From assembly GCF_010389155.1 (NCBI RefSeq), contig NC_057764.1, forward strand, positions 39,006,275 through 39,070,274: DNA of 64,000 nt. The letters are read 5' to 3'. Positions 1-10,969 of the stretch are shown here, piece after piece (within the stretch, counting starts at the first letter, position 1; every line of letters begins with the position of its first letter). Under the pieces are notes generated by a model. It saw nothing but the letters and a program-made list of their open reading frames with translations. It made no database searches and was not told where the DNA came from. The position numbers and the translations under genes are program-made. This DNA comes from Erigeron canadensis (Eukaryota > Streptophyta > Magnoliopsida > Asterales > Asteraceae).

Positions 1-1545
1 TTAAGGCATTTGGCTATCACACTCTATGACTTATCACCCCTACCATCTCACCGCCGTAACGCGCGGGTATTTGCTCTCGTTATATTATAAAGCAAATTCA
101 CTTTTCAACTTTCAACATTCAATTTCAACAATATACACATATTAATACATGATGTACCATACTTCAATGCATATAACTTTCTCTCTCATTCATCAATCAT
201 TTTATTTCTCTAATTTTTTCAAAATCTTTTAGCTCAAAAACCGTACATCGATAAATTATAAAAATTATATGGGTGTTCTTAAAATTTCATGCTTTTTCAT
301 TAGAGATGTCATTCGATAGACTTTCGACGAATTTTTAAATCCGAGGGTGAAGCTCGTATGACTAAGGCATTTGGCTATGACACTCTATGACATATAACCT
401 CCTATGACCTATCACACTTTATAACCTATCACCCTCATCATTTTACCGCCGCAACGCACGGGTACTTGCTCTCGTATTATAAAGCAAATAGGGTTTCAAC
501 TTTCAACTTTCAATTTCAACTTCAACAATGTACACATGATAATACATAATGTACCATGCATCAATGTCTACAACTTTCTCTCTCCTCTATAAATCATTTT
601 ATTCCTCTAATTCTACCAAAATCTTTTATATCAAAAATCGTACATCAATAAATTATAAAAATTATATGGGTGTTCTTAAAATTTCATGCTCTTTCATTAG
701 AGATGTCATTCGATATATTTTCGACGAATTTTTAAATATGAGGTCGGAGCCCGTACGGCTAAGATATTTGGCTATGACACTCTATGACATATCATCTCTT
801 ATGACCTATCATAGGCTATGACCTATCACCATCACCATCTCACCGCCGCAATGCGCGGGTACTTGCTCTCGTATATTATAAAGCAAATTCACTTTTCAAC
901 TTTTAACATTCAATTTCAACAATGTACACATGATAATGCATGATATACCATACTTCAATGCATACAACTTTCTCTCTCCTTCATAAATCATTTTATTTCT
1001 CTAATTTTTTCAAAAAATTTTATCTCGATAACCGTACATCGATAAATTATAAAAATTATATGGGTGTTCTTAAATTTCATGCTCTTTCATTAGAGATGTC
1101 ATTTAATATACTTTCGACGAATTTTTAAATCCGAGGACGGAGCCCGTACGGCTAAGACATTTAACTATGACACTCTATGACATATCACCTTCTATGACCA
1201 GTGACGGCTCGAGGTTTTTAGAGGCCTCAAACGAAATCAATTTTGGAGGCCTAATCCATTACCATATAAATTAAAGTAAAAAAAAATAGCTCCACTTTTG
1301 TATGCAGATGTTGATACAAAAACTAAAAAGGCGTTACTGCAATGTAAGTTATATAATGATACTTAGTCCAAAATCTAAACATTAAGTCTAATATACAGAA
1401 TATTGAGGCCTTAAAAATTTGAGGGCCTAAAGCGATCGTCTAGTCTCGTAGTACTGTTGAGTCACCTCTGCCTATGACCTATCACACTCTATGACCTATC
1501 ACCCCTCATCATTTTACTGCCGCAACACGCGGGTAGTTGCTCTCG
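1..1545 (+). repeat. Tandem array of ~395-bp Helitron-like units
   Basis: Each unit ends in a GC-rich stretch (CCGCCGCAACGCGCGGG or a near variant) followed by TACTTGCTCTCGT. These ends fall at about 80, 475, 872 and 1545. The spacings are 395 and 397 bp, and 393 bp for the last unit once a 272-bp insertion and its 8-bp duplication are removed. Each unit begins with a TATTATAAA-like stretch. A hairpin-capable GC-rich 3' end followed by a short CT-containing terminus is typical of Helitrons, although CTCGT is not the canonical CTRRT. The first unit is cut by the window edge. The tandem period is seen directly; the Helitron assignment is inferred. Confidence 0.7.
1199..1470. mobile_element. hAT-like MITE inside the tandem array
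   Basis: This 272-bp insertion interrupts the fourth array unit. Its ends are CAGTGACGGCTC and, read inward from the right, CAGAGGTGACTC. The flanking 8-mers are TCTATGAC at 1191-1198 and CCTATGAC at 1471-1478, matching at 7 of 8 positions. An 8-bp target duplication with CAG-starting inverted ends is typical of hAT elements. Removing it restores the array period, which confirms the boundaries. There is no coding capacity. Confidence 0.65.
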
Positions 1546-1627
1546 TTTTATTATAAAACTTCATGCATATGGACACTATGGTATATTTTAAATATATTTA
1601 ATATTGATTAATGTTATATATTTCTGG

Positions 1628-1720
1628 CACTACAAGAGAAGGAGTTTTTCGCATCAACGACTAACTGCATGCCTCCGTATGCTGTTGCTAATGATCTTTG
1701 GCGATATTATTTGCCGACTG
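1628..1720 (+). mobile_element. CACTA (En/Spm-like) terminus remnant
   Basis: The sequence CACTACAAGAGAAGGAG at 1628 matches the usual CACTACAAGAAAA-type terminus of plant CACTA transposons. It is followed by short subterminal motifs. No matching opposite end was found, so this is probably a truncated copy. The rest of the unique sequence up to 3230 shows no gene. Confidence 0.4.
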
Positions 1721-2170
1721 AAAATACTATTTTCACTTTAATTTGTGGCAATGACATGTACTTTACGGCTCTTAAGATATACACTTAATTAGCAGAAATG
1801 CAGAATCGATACCAACAATCGGTAATCATGTGGCAAATGATGCTTAAACTGAATATTTATGTTACCATAAGTAAAATTTAGGGCCAAAAGTCAGAAACAA
1901 AAACCTGCATGCTGGGAAAGAAATGAATTATATCATCTTTTAAATTACTAATTTTCAGTTTATACCATTAGTCTCATTAGGACACTTTCAAAATTAACTA
2001 CTTGTAATTTTTAGGATATCTTTTTGAATAACGTAAAATAACGTAATTGTTTTTTTTTTCCATCTAGTTTTTAAATTATTGTGAGCCGTCTACTCGTTTT
2101 CTAATCATTTGTAGAATAGAATGTCGACATCATATATTACTATCGATGTTATTGGTAAAAAGTTAAATTC

Positions 2171-2248
2171 TTATTGGTTGGTTACAAAAGAATCAAACAA
2201 AAGATTGTTTTATTGGTTGGTTACAAAAGAATCAAACAAAAGATTGTT
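2171..2248 (+). repeat. Perfect 39-bp tandem duplication
   Basis: Two adjacent identical 39-bp copies (2171-2209 and 2210-2248) begin TTATTGGTTGGTTAC. The identity suggests a recent duplication. No coding function is apparent, and 1721-3230 otherwise looks like AT-rich intergenic DNA. Confidence 0.9.
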
Positions 2249-3230
2249 TTGTATTGGCGTGGCGAATAATCTGAAATTGATCTCACCCCACCACTACCCC
2301 CAAGTGTGTGACCTTGTAAAGATATGAAAAATATTCATGAGGCTCATACTTCACTTGCAAAGTTGCAATATATACATATATAATCTCCTTCACTCAAATT
2401 GTAGATTTTTTTCACATATCATCCATCATCATTCACTTACAAAAATACTTATTATTTCCACAACTCGAGATGCAACTATTTCAATTATTAATTAATATGT
2501 GGTCCAACTAATTAATGGAAGATGTGACTATTGATTCTTCATTCAAAATATGGTATGAGTGTTTGACAAATATCTTGTTAAATTTGTTGAAGTTCGCTCA
2601 CAAAAAATAATGTGAACATCTTTATTTTCTGATACGGGGAAGAGGTAAATCAGCAATAACTTTCTAACGAGAAAAACAAAAATATAATTTGTGTTAGCAA
2701 AACCTCAAAATGGGATAATGTTTTAAACACCTTAAAACGATAGGTATTTATAATTCCCGAATGGAATGACAAAAAAAATTACAATTATAATTTCTACCGC
2801 TTTTATACAAGCACCATTTTTTCACAAAAATATCCAGCCCATTTTTACCCTCATAAATATATCAAGCCAATACACAACTTTTAGTCTGGACATCGCCATA
2901 AATTTTGGGTCCCATCAATTTCATCGAGCCCAAAATGACCTTAGCATCCACCACAACCAATTAAATTAATGAACCCATCGAAATCAAGACCCTTTCTCCC
3001 AATATTGGACCCACTTTGGCTCGGCCCATCTATTTTGTATTTGAGCAATGACCAATGAGGATAAAAAGACCTCTTTCATTTCATTTTGGAGTCTTTTGTA
3101 AACAAATAGAAAAGGGAAATGATTAATTCTTCAAGCCAAATAGCCTAATAATCTTATTAATTATGAGAGGATGACATGTGAAAAAATCAGAGAGCAAAAT
3201 TATGAAAGAGAATTAGTGGATACCACGTGT

Positions 3231-3513
3231 CATTAGGGAGTGGGGAGTGTATCCCCTCCCCTCACCACTTTTTCACTTCATCTCTCTTTTACTCCCTTCC
3301 CTTCCTTCACACAAGGGATGCCTCCCCCCTCCACTCGCCACATATACATACACATATATACATCCAACCAACAGTCAAATGTGCGTGAGGGAGTCGATGG
3401 CTGCTGTCTCCTTATTCCTCCCCTCATCATGGTACCCATTTGAAGGATTGGTGTTCACCTGGTGATACAAGAGATATCACTCCCTTCATCGACCCACTCC
3501 CCACACCCTAATG
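3231..3513. mobile_element. MITE with ~19-bp terminal inverted repeats
   Basis: The left end reads CATTAGGGAGTGGGGAGTG. The right end, read inward, is CATTAGGGTGTGGGGAGTG, a single mismatch. The 283-bp interior is pyrimidine-rich and has no convincing coding sequence. A clear target duplication was not found, so the superfamily is unknown. Confidence 0.6.
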
Positions 3514-3719
3514 AGTTTTGAGATCTACACTCGATGAATAGAGAAAAATGGAACGTCTAATAACACCATTCTGGAAGGGAGGGTGAAATTGGTAGATGAA
3601 CAAAAGTTAAAAGAAAATGAATAGGTTAAATTAAAGATAGATGATTAGGTGAAAGAATTAAAAGATAAAACCATTATTTCCGGATGAAAGGATAATTATT
3701 TAAGTGTGGTCCATTTTTA

Positions 3720-3720
<1 letters not shown>

Positions 3721-3780
<60 letters not shown>

Positions 3781-3783
3781 TTA
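3721..3783 (+). repeat. (TTA)n microsatellite
   Basis: About 20 uninterrupted TTA units. Confidence 0.95.
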
Positions 3784-4139
3784 TGATTGGTCTATTGTGG
3801 AATATAATTTGGGAAATGATCTGCATACTTTACTTAGTTACTGTCATTTAAAAAAAAAATACAAATTAAACCTTTGAATTTGATAAACATACATAGCCTC
3901 CCCTGAATTTCACATAACCCCCCACTTAATTTTACATAATTCCCTGCTTTACCTAAGATAAATACTACATGTTTTACCTAACCTTTTTCCATATAATTTA
4001 TTGTTTATAAAATTTCTTTTTAAAAAATTGATTTTATAAAGGATAAAGTCATCAAAGTGTAATATACTTTCATTAAATTGTCATTTTGTGTAACCTACTT
4101 TTTTTGGCATATAGGTCACTGTATTTTTTATTTTTAACA

Positions 4140-5262
4140 TAAAGTATAATACACTTTCAAAAAATAGTCACTTTATATTATCTACTTTATTTTTAGTCGT
4201 TTAAGTCATTGTACTATTAAAATTTGTCACCAAAATATAACATACTTTTATCAAATGGTTCTAATGTTTAGATTAACTAAACTACATACTCAAAAATCAT
4301 CAAGAATATACTCCCTTTTACCTTTGTCTCACTAAAAGTGTCCAATATTAAAATTTCAAAGTACTTCTTTTGCAATTTTGAATTTAAATATATTTGTTTG
4401 TGTTATATAATACTTGATAAAAGTTATATAATTTGACTGGGTTTTAGATGTGTTTTCAATGGCATAACTTTCATCGAATGTTATATAACACAATTAAAAA
4501 TACTTAAGGTCGAAGTTATAAGATAAAGACTTTGAAAATTTAAAATTAGACGCTTCTAGGGGGGGGGGGGGTACTATAATACCCTATTTCTTTCGAATTT
4601 TCACAAATACAAACTGAAATCGCAAACTATGGCTTGCGGTTCCAAATATGGCACACCATGACTTGCATTTTTGCAAAATCGCAAGCCATGATTTGTAATT
4701 TTTTAATAGCTATTTTGTGAAACTAAAACAAATTGGATATTATCATATATTTTTCATGATCTTAAGGTTCTTAAGTTAGTAATCTAAATGAATACACCAT
4801 TTTTTTTAAAGTATATTATATTTTGGTGAACATTTATTAAAAGTAGGGTATACTTAGTGTTTTTAAAAATTGCAATTTTAAATAATTTGCAGGTCACGTA
4901 CCTAGTAAAACTTACAAGTAAACCAGATATAAGAATAGCGACTAGGGATGTTGTTTATAGGTTGCGATCTTGCAAAAATGTACGTGCTAGTGTATGATTT
5001 TGCAAATATGCAAGTCATGGTGTGCGATATTCAGAATCGCCTCCCCTGACGTACGATATCAATGTGTTTGTGAAAACTCGAAAAAAGCAAGCTATTATCG
5101 TATATTTTTGATGACTTTTAGGTATTTTGTTTAGTTAACCTAGGTATCAAGACCATTTGATGAAAGTATATTATACATTGGTGATAAATTTTAATAGTAG
5201 AATGACCTTAACAACTAAAAATTAAGTAAATTATATATATTGACTATTTTCTAAAAGTAGGT
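4140..5262. mobile_element. Long inverted-repeat element (MULE-like candidate)
   Basis: The left arm (about 4140-4680) and right arm (about 4960-5262) are imperfect reverse complements over several hundred bases. For example, GTCACCAAAATATAACATAC on the left pairs with the GTATATTATACATTGGTGAT segment near 5165-5190. The left arm is split by a Stowaway-like element at 4311-4571. Long terminal arms without coding sequence suggest a non-autonomous MULE or foldback element. Outer boundaries and target duplication were not resolved. Confidence 0.45.
4311..4571. mobile_element. Diverged Stowaway-like MITE
   Basis: The element starts CTCCCTTTTACC directly after TA (4309-4310) and ends in a run of 13 G directly before TA (4572-4573). 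Length, TA flanks and interior (ATATAATACTTGATAAAAGTTATA and similar) match the better-preserved Stowaway at 41348-41602. It is nested in the left arm of the surrounding inverted repeat. Confidence 0.6.
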
Positions 5263-5449
5263 TTTTTTTTTTTAAAATTTAAAAAGTACATTGACCTAGA
5301 TAACAAAACAAAATTTATATAAAATTAAATAAAAAGAAAAATGCTAAAGAAAATTTTAAGGCTTTACTTAAATGATTGTAAATTTTAACAGATATCAACC
5401 ATGAAACGGTAGATGATTGACCTGAGCCCGGTGGGGCCGTCTTTCTCCG

Positions 5450-5456
5450 TATAAAA
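5450..5456 (+). promoter_or_regulatory. TATA box of the TPR gene
   Basis: TATAAAA lies 69 bp upstream of the start codon at 5525. Transcription would start near 5480-5490, leaving a purine-rich leader of about 40 nt. Confidence 0.5.
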
Positions 5457-5524
5457 CCTACCAAAACACCGTTTGACACTTTCTTCCTCTTCAAATAAAA
5501 ATATATAAAAAAAGAAAAAGAAAA

Positions 5525-6670
5525 ATGCTACTTCGCAGCTCGTCGAACCCGGGCCTAGACTCGTGGTTCCGTCGTCAGCTGAATGGTTCATCACCACCGT
5601 TGGATCTCATCCGGCGCACCCCGCCAATTAAACTAATCACCAGAGCTTCTTCAGAACTCCACATCTCCACCAAAACCAATATCTCTTCTTCTATTGCTGC
5701 TGTTGACCAAGATACCAACGCTTTTTTGTTTTTAAAATCTGGGTTTTATGACGACGACGGTGACGATCGTGGGGTAGATGTCATGGAGGAGGAGGGCGGC
5801 GACGGCGGCGGTGTCGGGAAAGTATTCGGACGCGGTGGGAATGGGAATGATCATGAAAATGAGAATCATAATGATGGAACCGATTCTTATTATCTTAATA
5901 TGATTCAAGCTAATCCTGGCAACTCTATGCTTCTCAGCAATTATGCCAAGTTCTTGAAAGAGGTACTTATATATATATATCATATCTATGTAGACATACA
6001 TATAATAAGCATAAAAATGTATCTGCCTTTGCTGTTTTACATAAAAATATATCTATTTTATATATTATTAAAATTGGGTATATTTGCTAGTTAAGAGGTC
6101 ATCAATAGCAAAAGTTAAAAGCTTGGTAGGTTAAAATGGTAAATTTCAAAGTTTAATGAAGGTGGATGCATTTTTATGTAATTTGTGCTAATGTGTATGT
6201 CTTGTGGATTGAATTTTGTTAAATTGTGTGTGAATTTGATTCATTATTAATGAATGTAGGTTAGAGGTGATTTTATCAAGGCTGAAGAGTACTGCAGTCG
6301 AGCTATTTTGGCGAATCCGAACGATGGAAATGTTTTTTCAATGTATGCTGATTTGATCTGGGAGACGCAAAAGGATGTCACTCGTGCACAAACTTATTTT
6401 GATCAAGCTGTTCAGGCTTCTCCTGATGACTGGTACGATAAATGACTGATTTTTATCATTCTTTTTCGCGTTTGTTTAGTGTTGCTAGTTATATTTATGT
6501 TTATATTTTGTGTTTGATGATGGTGCAGTTATGTTATGGCTTCTTATGCTCGGTTTCTTTGGGATGCGGATGACGATGAAGAGGAAGAGGACGAACGTGA
6601 TATGAACGTGTTAACGCCAAGTTTCTTAACAGGAACTTCACAACCGCCTCCAATTGCTGCAGCATCTTAG
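5525..6670 (+). CDS. Tetratricopeptide-repeat-like protein, 250 aa, 3 exons
   Basis: Exons 5525-5962, 6260-6432 and 6529-6670 join in frame through GT-AG introns to 251 codons ending in TAG. The N-terminus MLLRSSS is typical of a plant TPR-like family (Arabidopsis At5g20190 and At1g80130 relatives). Residues about 75-115 are acidic and glycine-rich, probably disordered. Helical repeats follow: [20 protein letters not shown] (about 122-141), then a block with [19 protein letters not shown] (about 152-170), then [16 protein letters not shown] (about 187-203) and [14 protein letters not shown]. The C-terminus has a DDDEEEEDE stretch. TPR repeats usually mediate protein binding; the partner and process for this family are not known to me. 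The gene looks intact. Confidence 0.92.
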
Positions 6671-6825
6671 AGATCATTTCTCTTTTGTATATTAGCGGAG
6701 ATAATATATAGTAACTTTCTAACCCCATCTTTTTTTCTGCTTTTTAGACACTCCATGTGGCGATGTCTCTAATAATAGATATGTTTCTATTATAATGGAT
6801 TTTGTAATTATAATGTCACAATGGT

Positions 6826-6831
6826 AATAAA
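6826..6831 (+). terminator. Poly(A) signal of the TPR gene
   Basis: AATAAA lies 156 bp after the stop codon, in a T-rich context fitting a plant 3' UTR end. Confidence 0.45.
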
Positions 6832-6914
6832 ATGATATTACGACTTCTTGTTACTTTACTAGCGTAACACTTCTATATGTTAATATGTTATTAGGTTGCT
6901 TTATTATGAGAGGA

Positions 6915-7110
6915 GGTTTTCCCTGTTCAGGTTACATTTGGAGGGCCGAGGGCGACTCTTTGACTAAGATGTACGTGGCCTATCCCCGTGACTGTCACCA
7001 AACCCTTTCCCCAGCCACCCCCAAGATGTTTACCTAGGTAGGTTTGAACAACTGAACCTGAGAGCTCTTGTGAGGACAACATAACGTCTGACCACTAGGC
7101 CAATTTGGTG
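6915..7110 (-). mobile_element. tRNA-derived SINE-like element
   Basis: Read on the minus strand it begins GGCCTAGTGGTCAGACG, which resembles a pol III A box. About 50 nt later comes TTGTTCAAACC, which resembles a B box. It shares spaced blocks with 12195-12375, including a CCTAGGTA segment and ACGTACATCTT. Both lie on the minus strand. The exact ends are uncertain. Confidence 0.45.
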
Positions 7111-8983
7111 CTTCTTATTTTATGATAATTCATCAAGTTCGTTGGTCGTTTCTGTCTAAGCAGTTAACATATAGAAGCGAAGTCAGTGTAGTATCTGAAT
7201 GATGGAGTCTGAGTTACAAGTAGCACTCACTATAGTATTTCAAGATGAAATTTAATATCTATATGGGGAATAATAAAGTCAATAAAAGATATTAGGAGTG
7301 TAGGGCCATTACCTTTTGTAAAGAAGTGATCAAATGAATTGATTGGATGAGTTATGATAAGAAATCAATGGAAGATTGCGTATTATTTAGCTGTTACCTG
7401 TTGTTTTGTTTCTGGGAAAAAAATATCTAGCTAGCACGAGTTGCTTGGAATTGAATGAGACGTTCCATATACAGGGTTATGCCCCACAGCTGCTTGGAAG
7501 TATTGCATATTTATTGACTTGATTTCGTTTGTTTTTTAATTGATAATTCGATATACAAGGCCTTGTGAATTGGTATATACATCACATGTCTAATGGATTG
7601 TCGAATCATCATTTTAAATTTGTCTATATGCATGTTAATGATTAGCAAAAGTAGGGCCATCACCATGAAACACTTCTTCTATTCATTAATACAAGTCCTC
7701 CATGGTAGGTGTTATTTGTTTCGATTATGAGAAGGTGGAAATCATTGCAACTCTTTTGTCAAAATTGTTCTCTTTTTTTTTGGGGTAAAAAGATCACCTA
7801 AGTTAGCTTAAATTGTTCTCATTTGCTGCTTTTTATACCCATTTATGTGCTGAAAGTAATCTTATAGAATATATTGTGGACTTAACAGCATTGTTGATGT
7901 GAGATTTATGATTCTTTTTGCAAAAAAATATTTCAGCTGTATATTACTATGTATAAGATATTGATGATGGTACCCCAGAAGCTTGTAAAATCTTAAACGA
8001 ATGTAAGTCGTATACGTAGTCATACTCTATCGAACTAGACAGCACATCTTGGCTTTGCTGAACATCAGCTGGCAAGGACACTGACAAATTAAAGTGCTAT
8101 TGTGCCTTCTCATGCAAACTATGTGATGATTTGTCTTGCTGCATCAAGTATGTTCTTTGGTTTAATGTTTAAATTTGACTGGACTAAACGACTACCAGAA
8201 TCAGCTAAGCTTAACAAAGAAGTTTGTTAAGGGAAGATCATTAATTACTGTAAGTGTTCAATCTCATAAGCATACCGATGATAGTTTGTACAGAAAAAAT
8301 TGGTGGTTCTTGTCTCTTGGAATTTGCTTAATTTACTGATATCCATTACCAGACATATGAATTTAGAGGACACTCAACACATAGTTTGTGTGCACATGCA
8401 CCATGCCTTGTCTTGCGAATTTAATTAAATTTTTATCAGTAGATAACACTAGTTGATCTCTAAGCAAAAGAAGTATTTTATTTTAATGTATAAATCTGGC
8501 AAGAGAGAACTTCCAAAGCTTTCCTGTGTCATTATATATCTGTAGAAGAACTACATCCAAACCTTTTCTATAAATCAGAAACTGAGTTCTCATTGTTCAA
8601 AATAGCCAGGTTCCCATATGAACATATGATTTTGTGTTAGAGAAACTAAAAAGCGATCAATGTTGTAACATCATGATGTGTTTTTACTGCCGAATCAAGT
8701 GAAATCGAAAAGATTGAAGAGGTAACTCTCTGAAAAAAGCTCAAGAAATTTGTACTCATAAAATAATGTATCATTTGCTTTGATTCGCAGGCTTATGACT
8801 GGTGGAATTAAAGTGGTTGCTTATTGCTTACTGACGGTGATAGATATGTGAGTTTTTTTTCATTTGAGTCCTTTCCCTTTAATCATCAGTTGTAGTTCCC
8901 AAGTTAAAGAAATTTTGGATTAATATTAGAAACTAAAAAACAAGACAACAAAGAAATTACATTAAGTGGTTAAAAAAATAATT
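7111..8983. other. Intergenic, no gene seen
   Basis: AT-rich sequence between the convergent TPR and transporter genes. Frames are broken by frequent stops, and no repeat or RNA gene was recognised. Confidence 0.6.
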
Positions 8984-10906
8984 TTAAATTATCCAAATCC
9001 ATCCGAGAACAGATCCTGAAACTAACCCCAATCCTAGGAACAGGGCCATCACAACTGCCGCCATTTCTGCTTCTGAAGGTGGCACTGATTTAGGCGCCAG
9101 AATCATAATGACACTTGTCAGATACCCATTGCTGAAGCCCAAAATAACCGTTAAGAACACCACAAACACCTCGTTCTTGAGCCATTTAGGTCCATGTAAG
9201 CAGGCTGTGAATAGTGGATATAACAGCAGCCTTCCCAAACAACCCCATGTAGCTTTAGTGATATTCTTTAGAACATAAAGTGCCGTGAACGATTTCCCAG
9301 CAAAATCAGCAATATTATAAGTGGTGATCAACATTATTGGATACCAGTCCTTAAGGAGTTCTGACTCTATGTTTTCGGCTAAAAATCCTGGAAAAATGGA
9401 CAAAGTGACAGTATATATTATAAAAATTCCTAGGGCAGGCCATTGAATCATCTTTGCTACATCCCAGAGTTTAGTTCTTGAGCTGGAAGGATTTTGTTGA
9501 AGTAATTGAAAATGTTGTTCCATGACTGACAACTTGTACAACAGGGTACAACAAACCATGCACATCAGCAAAATGAGTGTGCTAACTAGGAAATATAAGT
9601 GTGCACTTTTCTTGAGCCCTTGTGAATCATGAGGGAGTGATGCTTTCGTTATTATTCGCAAGAGAGATACCAAAATTCCTGAAATATGATTGTTGTGAAG
9701 TTTTTATTGTTAGCTCATGTTGTAAGTTTGGAAATATATGTTTTGAACCTAGCTGTGACCAAAGTGATTGTTTGACGATATGATAATCTTTTACGTATCG
9801 TCTAACCTAATCTCAGAAACTTTTACCCATATCTTGCAAGATGAACCTTTATTTTTCACAGGAGTAGCCTTTTTTTGCCATTTGATCTAATTTACAGACA
9901 CCCAAATGAATCAATTATCTGATTATGAGTACATCTCTTATGACAAAAGACCCCCAAACACATTCTCTTAAACTTGTGTTGGACACCTACTTATAGGATG
10001 CTAATTATTTAAAAATACATAGTAGCTTTCAACACACGCATCCAGACAAAGCTTATTGAATTTCTTAATACAATACACTATGTTTAGTAATGATGGGATT
10101 GTCGTTGAAGTTATGATATGGTAACAAATTCCGTGATATGGATCTTTCTACTAGGCTACATTTTGAGCCATATGGTACAATTATAAAGGACATCCAAGTG
10201 CTATAGTGTATTAAAATAAGACCAGTGTAAAACCTTACCCGTTTTGACCCAGTTTCCAACCATTTTGCCACCTACATTTATAACATTCTAAAGTGCTTCT
10301 ACTTATACATTATATATAGCAGGTCCATGCTTGAACTTCTACCAAAAATGGAATGGGGCAGTCATTCAACTATGAGATAATTAAATAAGGGTGTCAATGC
10401 TAATGGAGGTTACCTGATGAAGCAGTTCCAGCAAAAACAGCCTGCATGTATTCTTTAGGCAATTTTCCTGCTGATCCTACAAGGCTCCCTCCAATCAAGC
10501 CATCTGCTAATCCACAAAACACAACTGATGAAACGACCGCATAAAATGATGAGCTGGACTTCTTGGGCATATCCTGCCAAGCCCAGTCAATCGTTGGAGT
10601 TATCATGAGAGACACAACAAACATGGTGAATCCAATGTTCATCCTCACTTGGAAGGTGACTAATTTACTGAAACTTGTCCAACTTATCATCATAATCAAA
10701 ACTAGAAGTGAAGAACTCATATAAGCTACTGAAAACACTTTCTCTACATGTTTATCTGGATAAAGATAACCAAAATAATCAATAGCTGTTATTAAAGCGT
10801 TCCATGGTAGCAAATTACCAGCACCTAGTAAGAAATGGATTATATACGCTATTTTGTAGGTGTCTTTTGGTTCAGTTTGATTGGGTTTGATCTTCAAACT
10901 CTCCAT
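8984..10906 (-). CDS. Equilibrative nucleoside transporter, 395 aa, 2 exons
   Basis: Exon 1 is 10906-10414 and exon 2 is 9678-8984, separated by a 735-bp GT-AG intron that splits a glycine codon. Together they give 396 codons ending in TAA. The product belongs to the SLC29/ENT family, membrane proteins that move nucleosides, coupled to protons in plants. Seen directly: the hallmark GAGNLLPWNALITA in the first membrane segment (PWN at 34-36), GLADGLIGGSLVGSAGKLP around residues 136-154, GTASSG at the exon junction followed by ILVSLLRIITKA, and the C-terminal NGYLTSVIMILAPKSVP and SGSVLGWIW. Hydrophobic segments fit about 11 helices. Length is close to plant ENT3-type proteins of about 418 aa. 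Which paralogue it is cannot be told here. Confidence 0.93.
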
Positions 10907-10955
10907 TATGGGATCTTTAGGTTCCTGGTAGACCTTTTGTTCTTAGAACAATGCA

Positions 10956-10963
10956 TTATATAA
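10956..10963 (-). promoter_or_regulatory. TATA box of the transporter gene
   Basis: TTATATAA lies about 50 bp upstream of the start codon on the minus strand, implying a very short leader. Confidence 0.45.
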
Positions 10964-10969
10964 GCTTTA

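Noticed and set aside
549..1128. Plus-strand frames of 90 and 62 aa with similar sequence
   Set aside because: They are the same segment of successive 395-bp tandem units, not paralogous genes.
3240..3465. Two overlapping plus-strand frames of 67 and 72 aa
   Set aside because: Both lie inside the inverted-repeat MITE at 3231-3513 and are driven by pyrimidine-rich composition.
5732..6001. 89-aa minus-strand frame
   Set aside because: Antisense to exon 1 of the TPR gene, with no features of its own.
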